DNA of 64,000 nt from Robbsia andropogonis (GCF_000970345.1 NZ_LAQU01000002.1:310001-374000), one strand, 5' to 3'. Shown: positions 35,536 through 44,175, numbered from the stretch's first letter. Program-made: numbers and translations. The notes: generated from the letters alone by a model not told the origin.

Positions 35536-37829
35536 GACACGGTCACCTGTGCGGACAAGGGTGGGCTCGGCATGAGTGTGTAGTTGAAGGTTGCGGCCGA
35601 GCCTCCGGTGTAGTACTTGCGATTGAACACATTGAAGATGTTCAACTGCGTCTTCCATCGACCGTGCTGGTAGGATGCCATGGCGTCGGTGCGTACATAA
35701 CCGGCAAGCTTGAAGGAATTCGGCAAGGTGGCCTCTCGCGAGCCTACGTAGTAAAGCCCGGCCCCAACCTGCATTCCCGGAATCGATTGCAGTCGGTAGG
35801 TCGTCCATACACTTGCGCTGTGTCGTGGGACATTGCTCAAGGTATCGCCCACGGGATACGTCGTATCGCTCATGACCTTGGCGACCGTGTACGCATACGT
35901 GACGATGGTTTTCCACCGAGGGGAGAGGTTGCCTGCTATGTCCAGTTCCACGCCCTGGCTTCGTTGCTTGCCCGTCAGTACTTGCAGCAACGGGTTGTCC
36001 GGGTCGGTGGTCAGGATGTGGTTGCGGTCCAGGTTGAACACCGCCAGGCTGGCATTGAGTCGGTCCTTGATCAGATCGTGTTTGACGCCTACCTCGAATT
36101 GCTCCGCGACTTCGGCATCGTAGGTAACGTTACTGCCGCTGTGACCGACGTTCGGCGAATAACTGCGGCTCCAGTCCGTGAAGAAGGATGTCCTGTCGGT
36201 GGGTTGCCAGACCAGGCCGATACGCGGCGAGAAAGCTGTTTGTTGACCATTGCCGGTGACTTCACCGCTTTCGATTGCGCGGTTGACGAACCGGTCCGCT
36301 CGCAATCCAACGAAGACCTTTATCTGATGCGTCAGCGTGATAAAGTCCTGCAGATACGCGCCATAATCCTTGCCTTGCCCCTGGTGGGATGACAAGGGAT
36401 CGCTGGAAGTTAGTCCCGACACGTAACCAGGGTTGAAGAGGTCGAGTGTCATGGTGTACACCTTCGACCCATTGCTCCCTACTTCCTGATAGCCGTAATC
36501 GATCCCCGCAAGTACGGCATGCTTCACATTGCCGGTGAAAACATTGCCCACCAATTCCGCCCGCGCCGAGTACTGGCGCGATACCTCGTCGGCCCCGCTA
36601 TAGACGGAGTATTCGAGCAAATTGTCCGTGGCGGTCGTGCTGTTGGGAAAGCTCTGCGTCGAGCGCTGATGTGCCTCTGTGAACTGCCCGGCTAACCGCA
36701 ATTTCCAATTCGCTGAAAGGGCATGCTCGAATAGCAACGTTTCCGATTGGGTGTCGTTCTTGCCGTAGTCGCCTGCAACGCCCGGGTACACGCCATTGAG
36801 AAGCCCGTAGTATCGTGTCCGGGAAAGGGCCTGATAGTTGGCGACCGCTGGAACGCCGAAGTCGAAACCATCCCGGCGCAAGTGGTTGAACTCGGTCAAA
36901 AGCGTCAACGTCGTGCCGTGATGGTTATCCCACGTGATTGCTGGCGCGATGGACCAGGAGTGATACGCCGCGTTGTCGCGGAACGTCCCGTTGTTCTCGA
37001 CCGCGGCATTGAGTCGAATGCTCAGGTTGTCGTTCAGCACGCGGTTCATGTCCATGGTCGTGCGCACCAGGCCATCGGTTCCCGCGGTCACGGCGACTTC
37101 GCCGAAGTTCTCCTGTCCAGGATGCTTGGATACGGTGTTGATGTAGCCACCGACTGCCCCGATGCCGCCGTATAGCGCACCAGCGGGACCTTTGAATACC
37201 TCGACACTTTCGATGTTCTGCACGTCGCGGAAAGCGTAATAGCCATAGTTGCGGAAGCCGTCGCGCAAACCATTGCTCTCACTGAATCCGCGAATGTTGA
37301 AGAAGGTCGCTTCGTTACCGCCATAGTTAGCCTCGGCATGTACGCCACTTACGTTATCGACCAGTTGGTCTGTACGGGTCACGCCGCGGTCTTGCAAGAC
37401 TGCGGCCGGCACGACCTGGATGGACGCCGGATAGTCCTTGAGAGGCGCATCGTTCCTGGTGACGCTGCTCGCGGCGGTGGCCGCATAGCTGGAGCCGGGC
37501 TGACCGATGACTGTAACGGCAGGCAGGGTGTCGTCCGCGGTGACCTGATCGTGCGAGACAACGGCCTTATCACGTTCTTTCGGCGTAGCTCTGCCGCCTT
37601 TCGAAGTGGATGCCGGGGCGGATGAATGGGTCGTCTCGGCTTGGTCGATTCCAGGTGCGTCCGGTTTGTCATCGGCGGCGGCTGCTGCACGCGCATATTG
37701 CGTCGTGGCGATCGACAGGATTGCCACCGCGAGGGCTGTACGACGACGCCCGGTGCGGTGCGCGTCCGAGTTGTACGTTTCACGCAAGCGAGGGCGGCTC
37801 CCACACAGGCGAGATAGATGTTCTTTCAT
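35523..37829 (-). CDS. TonB-dependent siderophore receptor
   Basis: This 768-residue outer-membrane receptor is of the FhuE/FpvA-like ferric-siderophore class. A long N-terminal region with signal sequence ends near QYARAAAA. A Ton-box-like LPAVTVIG is followed by the plug (IQVVPAAVLQDRGVTRTDQLVDNVSGV, VEVFKGPAGALYGGIGAVGGYINTVSKHP) and a barrel ending in Phe (VTVSYKF). The ATG at 37829 is used; a TTG at 37871 is less likely. A DUF2946 gene stands 152 bases upstream on the same strand. No Fur box is obvious. Confidence 0.9.
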   Translation of the reverse strand: MKEHLSRLCGSRPRLRETYNSDAHRTGRRRTALAVAILSIATTQYARAAAAADDKPDAPGIDQAETTHSSAPASTSKGGRATPKERDKAVVSHDQVTADDTLPAVTVIGQPGSSYAATAASSVTRNDAPLKDYPASIQVVPAAVLQDRGVTRTDQLVDNVSGVHAEANYGGNEATFFNIRGFSESNGLRDGFRNYGYYAFRDVQNIESVEVFKGPAGALYGGIGAVGGYINTVSKHPGQENFGEVAVTAGTDGLVRTTMDMNRVLNDNLSIRLNAAVENNGTFRDNAAYHSWSIAPAITWDNHHGTTLTLLTEFNHLRRDGFDFGVPAVANYQALSRTRYYGLLNGVYPGVAGDYGKNDTQSETLLFEHALSANWKLRLAGQFTEAHQRSTQSFPNSTTATDNLLEYSVYSGADEVSRQYSARAELVGNVFTGNVKHAVLAGIDYGYQEVGSNGSKVYTMTLDLFNPGYVSGLTSSDPLSSHQGQGKDYGAYLQDFITLTHQIKVFVGLRADRFVNRAIESGEVTGNGQQTAFSPRIGLVWQPTDRTSFFTDWSRSYSPNVGHSGSNVTYDAEVAEQFEVGVKHDLIKDRLNASLAVFNLDRNHILTTDPDNPLLQVLTGKQRSQGVELDIAGNLSPRWKTIVTYAYTVAKVMSDTTYPVGDTLSNVPRHSASVWTTYRLQSIPGMQVGAGLYYVGSREATLPNSFKLAGYVRTDAMASYQHGRWKTQLNIFNVFNRKYYTGGSAATFNYTLMPSPPLSAQVTVSYKF

Positions 37830-37981
37830 GACGACGTCAGTCAGAATCGCACTGATTCCAGGCGGCGACAACGCACCTCCCGCTCATCGGCGAAATTGTT
37901 TTTTTGGAAAAGCTGAAAAGTGACAAGCGTGGATGTCGCGGCTATCGCCGAGGCGAAATGCTCTGGCGAAGGCAGCGTCAT

Positions 37982-38563
37982 TCAGTGGGTGGGAGCGAGG
38001 GGCGGTGCGCGGGTGCGGGCAAGACGGTACGGCGTGGCGTTCGCGACAAGGACGCTGCGACATTGCCGGAAGGACCTCAGACATGCGGTTGGAACGGAGA
38101 TGAGCAGGAATATGATCAGCGAGACCACCGCAGCGAACAACACGGCGCTGAAGGAACATATCGTGTCGCCGCCATGTGCCGACCCGTCCATGTCCTTGGA
38201 GCCCTGATCACCGTTCGTGACCTGATCTGCGGCATTCAGGCCTGATGCCGAGGTGCCCGATGGTATGGCGGAAGGCATCGACGTGCCATCCATCGGCATT
38301 TCCTCCATCATCCTGAGTGGGGTCTGCGCAGGCGCGACAGCAGAGGGACGGTTCGCCATCGACATGTTCGAAGCGGTCGTGTCGGAAAACATCGGACCAC
38401 GGCCGGAACAGATGACGAGCGCAAAATTTTCGCCAGGTGCGTGTGTGTCGAACATCACGACGTTCGAAAGCAGCCCCCGAATCAGCAGGATTGCCAGGGC
38501 CATCCAGCGCAGCATTGGCGATGCCGACCGGCGACCACGGAAATATGAGAAAGGGTTATGCAT
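37982..38563 (-). CDS. DUF2946-type membrane-anchored protein
   Basis: This 193-residue protein has an N-terminal hydrophobic segment (about 17-36), a periplasmic Met/Ser-rich stretch (NMSMANRPS, MMEEMPMDGTSM), a second hydrophobic segment (about 138-160) and a C-terminal ARTRAPPLAP. The cysteine-containing VICSGRG and DTICSFSA segments and the RAPP ending fit DUF2946, a family that often precedes TonB-dependent receptors. The methionine and cysteine content would suit copper or iron handling, but the function is not established. Confidence 0.65.
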   Translation of the reverse strand: MHNPFSYFRGRRSASPMLRWMALAILLIRGLLSNVVMFDTHAPGENFALVICSGRGPMFSDTTASNMSMANRPSAVAPAQTPLRMMEEMPMDGTSMPSAIPSGTSASGLNAADQVTNGDQGSKDMDGSAHGGDTICSFSAVLFAAVVSLIIFLLISVPTACLRSFRQCRSVLVANATPYRLARTRAPPLAPTH

Positions 38564-38589
38564 GGCGCGAACATCATACCATTACCCCT

Positions 38590-38646
38590 ATTACCGTAGG
38601 CTGAAAGTAAGGATCAGGTCGAACTTTCTCCCACGGTAATTTTTTG
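38590..38646. repeat. Two-tier inverted repeat followed by T-run
   Basis: Outer arms ATTACCGT (38590-38597) and ACGGTAAT (38633-38640) enclose inner arms GAAAGT (38603-38608) and ACTTTC (38623-38628). A T-run follows on the plus strand. It lies just upstream of the DUF2946 start on the opposite strand, so it could be a leader structure or bipartite operator. A plus-strand terminator is possible, but no plus-strand gene precedes it. Confidence 0.45.
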
Positions 38647-38722
38647 CTAGATTTTCGCCACGATGCATCTCCATGAGATGTCATTGCCCAAGATGTGACT
38701 TATTATTACCGGCACTCAACCG

Positions 38723-38738
38723 AGCTGACATGTCAGCT
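38723..38738. promoter_or_regulatory. 16-bp perfect palindrome
   Basis: AGCTGACA meets its reverse complement TGTCAGCT without spacer. It lies 35 bases before the lipoprotein start at 38773 and about 160 bases before the divergent DUF2946 gene. The flanking sequence is AT-rich. An operator for a dimeric regulator is likely; which regulator is unknown. Confidence 0.5.
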
Positions 38739-38772
38739 TATTATTGCTATTTATCTCAGGACCCTGGTAAGC

Positions 38773-39162
38773 ATGAAGCGTTCGATATGGATAACACCGC
38801 TCCTCACTTGCGGCGCGACGGTCGCGCTCTTCGGTTGTAACGGCGGCACGTTCGAGGAATTGCAAAAGGCGCCGGTGTCCTTCCAGCAAAGCACGGCGAA
38901 GCCTCGCTCGCAGGTAGCGGATTGCGTGGTGGCGTCGCTCTCGCGGTTCGGCAGCGATTTGGGAAACTTCCCGGATATCGAGCAGGGCCTCACGCGGCTG
39001 ACTCTGGGAGGCAATGATGGCTATGCCTATCGTAACTATTACCAGATCGATATCACGGATCAGGCGCGCGGTGCGCGGATAGCCGTTCGCCATTCCAAGG
39101 CCAAGGACGGCCAATTGTCTGAAACGGACCTGCACGACATCGTCATCGGTTGCGCGAAGTAA
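38773..39162 (+). CDS. Small predicted lipoprotein
   Basis: This 129-residue exported protein has a signal peptide ending in a lipobox-like ALFGCNGG, followed by an unrecognised domain with two further cysteines (ADCVVAS and VIGCAK) that could form a disulfide. The open frame extends upstream to 38695, but that part crosses the palindrome and does not resemble a start. Function is unknown. Confidence 0.6.
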   Translation: MKRSIWITPLLTCGATVALFGCNGGTFEELQKAPVSFQQSTAKPRSQVADCVVASLSRFGSDLGNFPDIEQGLTRLTLGGNDGYAYRNYYQIDITDQARGARIAVRHSKAKDGQLSETDLHDIVIGCAK

Positions 39163-39905
39163 CGCGTCTGACCACCTCTACGCCATACCGCTCTTCCCGC
39201 AGCCGCGATCCACCGCCATGACGGCGGTTCCTTGATCGATTTCTACATGCTGTGTGTTTCCTCTTTGCGCTCACTTTTGTCCGTACGCCTTCACGTCGCG
39301 GCGAGGCCCGCCGCGACCGCGTGATAGCGGCCGTTATATCGCGGGATGACACTATCTAGTGTCCTTGCGCGGCGACTGGGCAGCCGCTTTAACCACCTTC
39401 GGCAAGCATCAGCGTTCTCGCCGCCGGCAGACGCCGTCGGCGCGATAGTGATTTCTATCGGGATATGCAAACTTTCCGGTCTGAGCACCTCGTGTTAAAA
39501 ATGAAAGAGTCGTTTTCTCCATATGAAAAAATGCTCGGAATATCCACGTCCGACCTGCTCAAAAAATTAACGGTAGTATTAGAGAGCAGCCATCAAAACA
39601 TACGATCGTCCAACATCACCGCTTGAACATAAAGGCTTTTGGAAATCCCGTATGCGCGGCATGAGGCGGCAGAAGCCGCCTCATGAAAATGGTTTTCATG
39701 AAAAAGGCATTACACACGACGGCAATCAACCGCAAGCCCATCACGTTTCGTCGGTAACGAATTACGATTATTTTGGAGGGCGGTATTAATTGCCGTATCT
39801 CAATAAGAAAAATTGAGAAAAATGTACGTGAGCGACGTGGTGGTTTCGGTATTGTCGGCGTGTAACTTTCCGCCAATTTTGTAAATCTTATTCGGGGAAA
39901 TTATC
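39163..39905. other. 743-base non-coding stretch upstream of carrier-protein cluster
   Basis: No gene is supported; a minus-strand frame at 39616-39876 runs through the hairpins and has no domain. The stretch becomes AT-rich toward its end and contains the two overlapping hairpins at 39660-39701. The promoter of the carrier-protein operon presumably lies in the last 250 bases, and GGGGA at 39894-39898 is the ribosome-binding site of the first gene. Confidence 0.45.
39660..39701. repeat. Two mutually exclusive hairpins
   Basis: The first hairpin has an 11-bp perfect stem (CATGAGGCGGC at 39660-39670, complement 39675-39685) with loop AGAA. The second has a 9-bp perfect stem (TCATGAAAA at 39681-39689, complement 39693-39701) with loop TGG. 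They share bases 39681-39685 and so cannot form together. This resembles attenuator logic, about 205 bases before the carrier-protein gene. Confidence 0.5.
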
Positions 39906-40154
39906 TTGGTGGAAAATACGCTACGCGGCATTTTGTTGGAAGTCGGTAATTTGAGCGTGCCAGTGACAGCGATCGGGTCTTCGGATGACCTGTTTGCCGT
40001 GGGATTGACGTCGTTCGCGACGGTCGGGGTAATGCTGGCGATTGAATCGGCATTCGACGTGGAATTCCCTGATAGCCTGCTCGTGCGCTCAACGTTCACT
40101 AGCATCGACGCACTGGCCTCGGTCGTTCTCGGCCTGAAGAGCACTGCAACGTGA
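39906..40154 (+). CDS. Acyl-carrier-protein-like carrier protein
   Basis: This 82-residue carrier protein has the four-helix acyl-carrier fold. The phosphopantetheine attachment site is Ser36 in GLTSFATV, where the usual DSL reads TSF. DDLFAVGLTSFATVGVMLAIE and EFPDSLLVRSTFTSIDAL match the family well. The start is TTG at 39906 or GTG at 39909, both in reach of GGGGA at 39894-39898. The stop overlaps the next start in GTGA (40151-40154), indicating translational coupling. The adjoining synthetase-like ligase suggests it carries an amino acid and not a fatty acyl chain. Confidence 0.88.
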   Translation: MVENTLRGILLEVGNLSVPVTAIGSSDDLFAVGLTSFATVGVMLAIESAFDVEFPDSLLVRSTFTSIDALASVVLGLKSTAT

Positions 40155-41377
40155 GCACCGTCTACAGTGAGCGCTTGTCCCCTGACACAACATTGGATCT
40201 GGCGGCCGTGGTCCGTGTCGCGGCCGCCCATGCGGATCAGGTGGACCTAGAGGGCCGCTTTCCCGTGGAGGCGATTGCCGCGCTGCGCGCATCTGGCCTG
40301 CTTGGCTGCATGTTGCCGCATGATCTTGGCGGCCGCGGCGCGTCGCTTCTCGATATCGCCCGACAGTGTCAGCAAATAGCGCGCGGCTGTGCTTCCACGG
40401 CGATGATTTACGCAATGCACCAGAGCCAGGTGGCCTGCATTGTAGGTCATGCGCTCACACAGCCGTGGCACCGTGCATTGGCCCGCCGGATTGCCGAAGA
40501 GGGGTTGTTGCTCGGGTCGGTAACCTCCGAAGTGGGCGTAGGCGGCGATATGGGGTCGAGTCGCTGCGCGATGGTCGTCGCGGATGGTCGCTTTACATTG
40601 GAAAAGCACGCGCCTACCGTGTCCTACGGTGCCTACGCCGATGTTTTGTTGGTCACCTGCCGGGCACACGCGGATGCGCCGCCATCCGATCAAGCGCTGG
40701 TCACGTTGTTGCGGTCGGACTGCGATTTGACGCCGACTGGCGGTTGGGATGCCTTGGGCATGCGTGGAACGTGCAGCGGTGCTTTCCGGTTATCCGCGAC
40801 GGGGCGGGCCGATCAGATCGTGCCCGCGGCATTTGCCGAGATCAGCGAAAATTCGATGGTGCCGGTTTCGCATCTCCTCTGGGGCGCGGCGTGGACCGGG
40901 ATTGCCGCGGAGGCGGTTACCCGCGCGCGCGCGTTTCTGCGAGCGCAGGCGCGGCGTCAGATTGGGACCATGCCTCCGGGTGCCGTCCGACTCGTGCACG
41001 CAGTGGCATCCCTCGATACCATCCAGGCCGCATTATCGCGCGCATTGACGCAGTTCGATGTCGCTCATCCGCTGGGGCGCGCGCGTTTCGCACGGGACGC
41101 GGCAATCGACGGCGCCGCGGGGGCCTGGCCGACTGGAATGGCCCGCGCTTCGCTATTGAACGCCTTGAAAATCGAGATATCGACGCAATGCCATGACGTG
41201 GTCATGGAAGCACTGCGCATTTGCGGCATGTCCGGCTACAAGAATGGCGGGGAGTTCAGTGTCGGTAGGCATCTGCGAGACATCTTGAGCGCGCAGATCA
41301 TGATATCAAATGACCGCATTGCCACTACCACCGGCGCGTTATTGCTGGCGCAGCGCCATGACCTGGGCACACTTTGA
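40151..41377 (+). CDS. Acyl-CoA-dehydrogenase-like flavoprotein
   Basis: This 408-residue protein has the acyl-CoA dehydrogenase fold: N-terminal helical domain (about 1-130), beta domain (about 131-235, with LGSVTSEVGVGGDMGSS and GMRGTCSGAFRL) and C-terminal helical domain (about 240-408). Where many family members have the base in IYEGTNEI, this reads MISNDRI, so the common C-terminal catalytic Glu is missing. It starts at a GTG overlapping the carrier-protein stop. By analogy with the prolyl-carrier-protein dehydrogenases of pyrrole biosynthesis (PltE type), it may oxidise the aminoacyl group on the carrier. The substrate is inferred from context. Confidence 0.85.
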   Translation: MSTVYSERLSPDTTLDLAAVVRVAAAHADQVDLEGRFPVEAIAALRASGLLGCMLPHDLGGRGASLLDIARQCQQIARGCASTAMIYAMHQSQVACIVGHALTQPWHRALARRIAEEGLLLGSVTSEVGVGGDMGSSRCAMVVADGRFTLEKHAPTVSYGAYADVLLVTCRAHADAPPSDQALVTLLRSDCDLTPTGGWDALGMRGTCSGAFRLSATGRADQIVPAAFAEISENSMVPVSHLLWGAAWTGIAAEAVTRARAFLRAQARRQIGTMPPGAVRLVHAVASLDTIQAALSRALTQFDVAHPLGRARFARDAAIDGAAGAWPTGMARASLLNALKIEISTQCHDVVMEALRICGMSGYKNGGEFSVGRHLRDILSAQIMISNDRIATTTGALLLAQRHDLGTL

Positions 41378-41379
41378 CC

Positions 41380-42336
41380 ATGACGATCGAACCGACTTTT
41401 CGTGATCAACTCGTTGATGCGGGCATTCTGATTCCAACCGGCGTGGATGGCGTGTGGGGTCGCAATGCCGTGTTTGAAGCCATCTGTAGCGGACTCGACC
41501 ATGCCATCACGCAAGCGGGCCTGGACGATTCGCCGGAGTTGATGCGGTTCCCGCCGGCAATGTCGCAGGATATGTTTGAGAAAAGTGGCTACATGAAGAG
41601 CTTCCCGCATTTCGCGGGAACGATTCATAGCTTCGATGGCGATGATCGCGGCCATTACAAACTACTCGGGCAGATCGAGCGCGGTGAGGCATGGATGGAA
41701 CAACAGGCCCCCGCGGGACTGGTGCTGACACCGGCCGCATGCTATTCGGTATATCCCATACTGGCGCGACGCGGTCCATTGGCAAACGTCGGTGCACTGA
41801 TCGATGTGTGCTGCTGGTGTTTCCGTCACGAACCGTCCCTGGAGCCGACTCGTTTCCAGTTCTTCCGCATGCGTGAGTACGTTCGCATTGGGACGCCGGA
41901 ACAAGTCATGGCGTTTCGCGAGGATTGGATTACGCGCGGCAAGACGTTTGCGTCATCGCTTGGCCTGCCTTTCGAGGTCGATATCGCGAACGACCCGTTT
42001 TTTGGCAGAGGTGGAAAACTGATGGCCGACAGTCAGCGTGCGCAGAGCCTCAAGTTTGAATTGCTCGTACCCGTCAATGATGGTGCCGGACCAACCGCTT
42101 GTTTGAGCTTCAACTATCACATGACCCACTTCGGCGACACGTGGGACTTGCGCACGGCAGACGGGGAGGTGGCGCATACCGCATGTTGTGGCTTCGGTAT
42201 CGAACGTCTCGCACTGGCATTGTTGCGACATCACGGTTTCGATCTCGATCGCTGGTCGGCCGACGTACGCGCCACACTGGGCTTTGGCGCCCTGGCGAAC
42301 AATGGGATCGGGTCCGTTGGCATTGTGGAGACCTGA
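41380..42336 (+). CDS. Amino acid:[carrier protein] ligase (class II synthetase-like)
   Basis: This 318-residue protein resembles the catalytic core of atypical seryl-tRNA synthetases but lacks a tRNA-binding arm. This is the hallmark of amino acid:[carrier protein] ligases described from Bradyrhizobium and Agrobacterium, which load glycine or alanine onto a carrier. Motif 2 is seen in FQFFRMREYVRIG and motif 3 in GFGIERLALALLRHHG. Candidate zinc ligands, in the order known for this family, are Cys121, Glu166 (in FRMRE) and Cys269 or Cys270 (HTACCGFG). The ATG at 41380 is chosen over a TTG at 41374. It lies two bases after the dehydrogenase gene. Loaded amino acid: unknown. Confidence 0.87.
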   Translation: MTIEPTFRDQLVDAGILIPTGVDGVWGRNAVFEAICSGLDHAITQAGLDDSPELMRFPPAMSQDMFEKSGYMKSFPHFAGTIHSFDGDDRGHYKLLGQIERGEAWMEQQAPAGLVLTPAACYSVYPILARRGPLANVGALIDVCCWCFRHEPSLEPTRFQFFRMREYVRIGTPEQVMAFREDWITRGKTFASSLGLPFEVDIANDPFFGRGGKLMADSQRAQSLKFELLVPVNDGAGPTACLSFNYHMTHFGDTWDLRTADGEVAHTACCGFGIERLALALLRHHGFDLDRWSADVRATLGFGALANNGIGSVGIVET

Positions 42337-42339
42337 GCG

Positions 42340-44175
42340 ATGAGCATGCAGCCTACCTATTTCGATCGTCGGTTCGGATGGATTCACCAGCCGGACCCGA
42401 CCCTGGGCGATCCGATCGCCCTGTCATCGGTCGGTGTGGTGATTTGTTCGGCGCTTGCGCAAGAAGAGATCTGCACCCACTACGGTGTCGTGCATCTTTG
42501 CGAATCGCTGGCGAAAGCGGGCATGTCCACGTTGCGCTTCGACTACAACGGCACCGGCAACAGCGATGCCGTACCGCGTTCGCTCGATGGGTTTGTAGAT
42601 GACGTATTGCTCGGGGCCGAGCATCTACGTGTGCGTACCGGTGTTCGACATATCGTATTACTTGGCGTCCGGCTTGGCGGCATGATTGCTGCGTTGGCCG
42701 CGCAGCAAATGCCGAGCGCGGCGCTGGTGCTCCTGGCGCCCGTGGTACTCGGCAAGGCATTCCTGCGTGAAACGCGCATGGCGGCCAAGGTATCGAGTTT
42801 GTCGACTTACAATCCCGTTCCGGATGTCGGGAGTGACGAGCCGCTGAACACCAACGGTTTCTGGTGGACCTCGGCATTACAGTCGCAGATCGGCATTGTC
42901 GATCTGATGCAGTGCAACGTGCCGGTGCAGCCGGTTCTCGTTTTTGCGACGCGCGGGGATCGCCGTTGTGACAATTTTGTCGAATCCTGGCGGCAGGCCG
43001 GCATTCCGGTCACGGCGAGCCCGTTCACGGACTATGCCGCATGGATGCAGGACCCGACAACGAGTACCGTGCCCAGTAATACGATCATCGCGGTGCGTGG
43101 TTGGCTGGAGGAGCACGCGATGGGTCGTCATCCATCGCAGGCCTTGCCGGTACGAATCGCCCCGCGCAGGGTCGACCGGTTGACGAGTGCTGACTTTATC
43201 GAAGAGCCGCATTGCTTCGGTCCGAATCAAGCGCTCTTCGGCATACTGTGCCGTCCATCGCATTCGCCCGGTAATCCGATCGCGGCATTGCTGATTCACG
43301 AGGGCTCGAGTCACCATATCGGCAATGGTGGCGCGTATGTGTCGCTCGCCCGCCGTTTGGCACGTGCTGGCATTGCGTCGCTTCGATTGGACTTGAGCGG
43401 GATGGGCGATAGTCTGGCCGACATCGACAGACGCCATATCCATACGGACCCGCGATGTGTCGAGGAGGCGATGGCCGGCATGCAGTTTCTTGCCGACCAG
43501 GGATTTCAGAAGGCGATTGTATCGGGCCTCTGTTCGGGTGCGTATATCGGTCTACACGTGTCGGCGAAAGATCCGCGTATCGTCGGCAGCGTGTTGGTTA
43601 ATCTGCAAAAGTTCATCGTTGCAGAAGGCGAGGAAGTGAAGATGGCCGTGCGCACGCATAAGCGTAGCCTCAAGGCCTATCTGCGTGCACTACGTAACGG
43701 CGGCGAATGGCAACGCGTGTTGCGCGGCGATGCCGATCTGCTCGGCACCGCACGCGTGTTGATCGTGCGCATCCTACGGCGCTCATTGGACGTGATGACG
43801 CATCTCCTGCCCCCATCGCCAGACTCGGATACAGCAAAGGCCTATGCGTTGATGAGGGATTTGGCAAAACGCAAAGTGCATTCGCATCTGATCTATAGCG
43901 ATGATGATCCGGGACTCGAGGATTTGACGCGCCATTTCGGTCGCGCAGCCCGTCGGATGAGTCATTTTTCACCGGCGCGCGTCACATTTCTGACACATGC
44001 CGACCATCATTTCAATGCCACCAAAACGCGGTTTGCATATTACGACCTCGTACTGCAAGCGTTCCGTGATACCACGTCATCGCACGCGCCCCCGCACGGA
44101 TTGAAAGACGTCGCGTCGTCGGGGAACGGCGGTCCGCGTGCTTCTTACTCGAGGCCCGGCGCATCGACGGGCTGA
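42340..44175 (+). CDS. Fused tandem alpha/beta-hydrolase
   Basis: This 611-residue protein has two alpha/beta-hydrolase domains, about 25-255 and 285-590. In the first the nucleophile elbow reads GVRLG (109-113), with Arg111 where Ser is normal, and no catalytic His is evident, so it is probably non-catalytic. In the second it reads GLCSG (396-400), giving Cys398 as nucleophile, with Asp candidates in YSDDDPG and His in HADHHFN. From memory, two separate hydrolases of exosortase A loci show the same Arg-type and Cys-type elbows; here they are fused. It begins four bases after the ligase. A thioesterase or acyl-transfer role on the carrier-bound product is inferred. Confidence 0.82.
   Translation: MSMQPTYFDRRFGWIHQPDPTLGDPIALSSVGVVICSALAQEEICTHYGVVHLCESLAKAGMSTLRFDYNGTGNSDAVPRSLDGFVDDVLLGAEHLRVRTGVRHIVLLGVRLGGMIAALAAQQMPSAALVLLAPVVLGKAFLRETRMAAKVSSLSTYNPVPDVGSDEPLNTNGFWWTSALQSQIGIVDLMQCNVPVQPVLVFATRGDRRCDNFVESWRQAGIPVTASPFTDYAAWMQDPTTSTVPSNTIIAVRGWLEEHAMGRHPSQALPVRIAPRRVDRLTSADFIEEPHCFGPNQALFGILCRPSHSPGNPIAALLIHEGSSHHIGNGGAYVSLARRLARAGIASLRLDLSGMGDSLADIDRRHIHTDPRCVEEAMAGMQFLADQGFQKAIVSGLCSGAYIGLHVSAKDPRIVGSVLVNLQKFIVAEGEEVKMAVRTHKRSLKAYLRALRNGGEWQRVLRGDADLLGTARVLIVRILRRSLDVMTHLLPPSPDSDTAKAYALMRDLAKRKVHSHLIYSDDDPGLEDLTRHFGRAARRMSHFSPARVTFLTHADHHFNATKTRFAYYDLVLQAFRDTTSSHAPPHGLKDVASSGNGGPRASYSRPGASTG

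Noticed and set aside
35493..36392. 299-codon plus-strand open frame
   Set aside because: It is antisense to the siderophore receptor gene and overlaps the marR 3' end; composition is that of a shadow.
39616..39876. 86-codon minus-strand frame in the gap before the carrier protein
   Set aside because: It passes through both hairpins, has no domain and no plausible start signal.
39906..44175. Exosortase A locus or ordinary peptide synthetase cluster
   Set aside because: No exosortase, PEP-CTERM protein, condensation or adenylation domain is present; only the hydrolase motifs and the carrier protein recall such loci.
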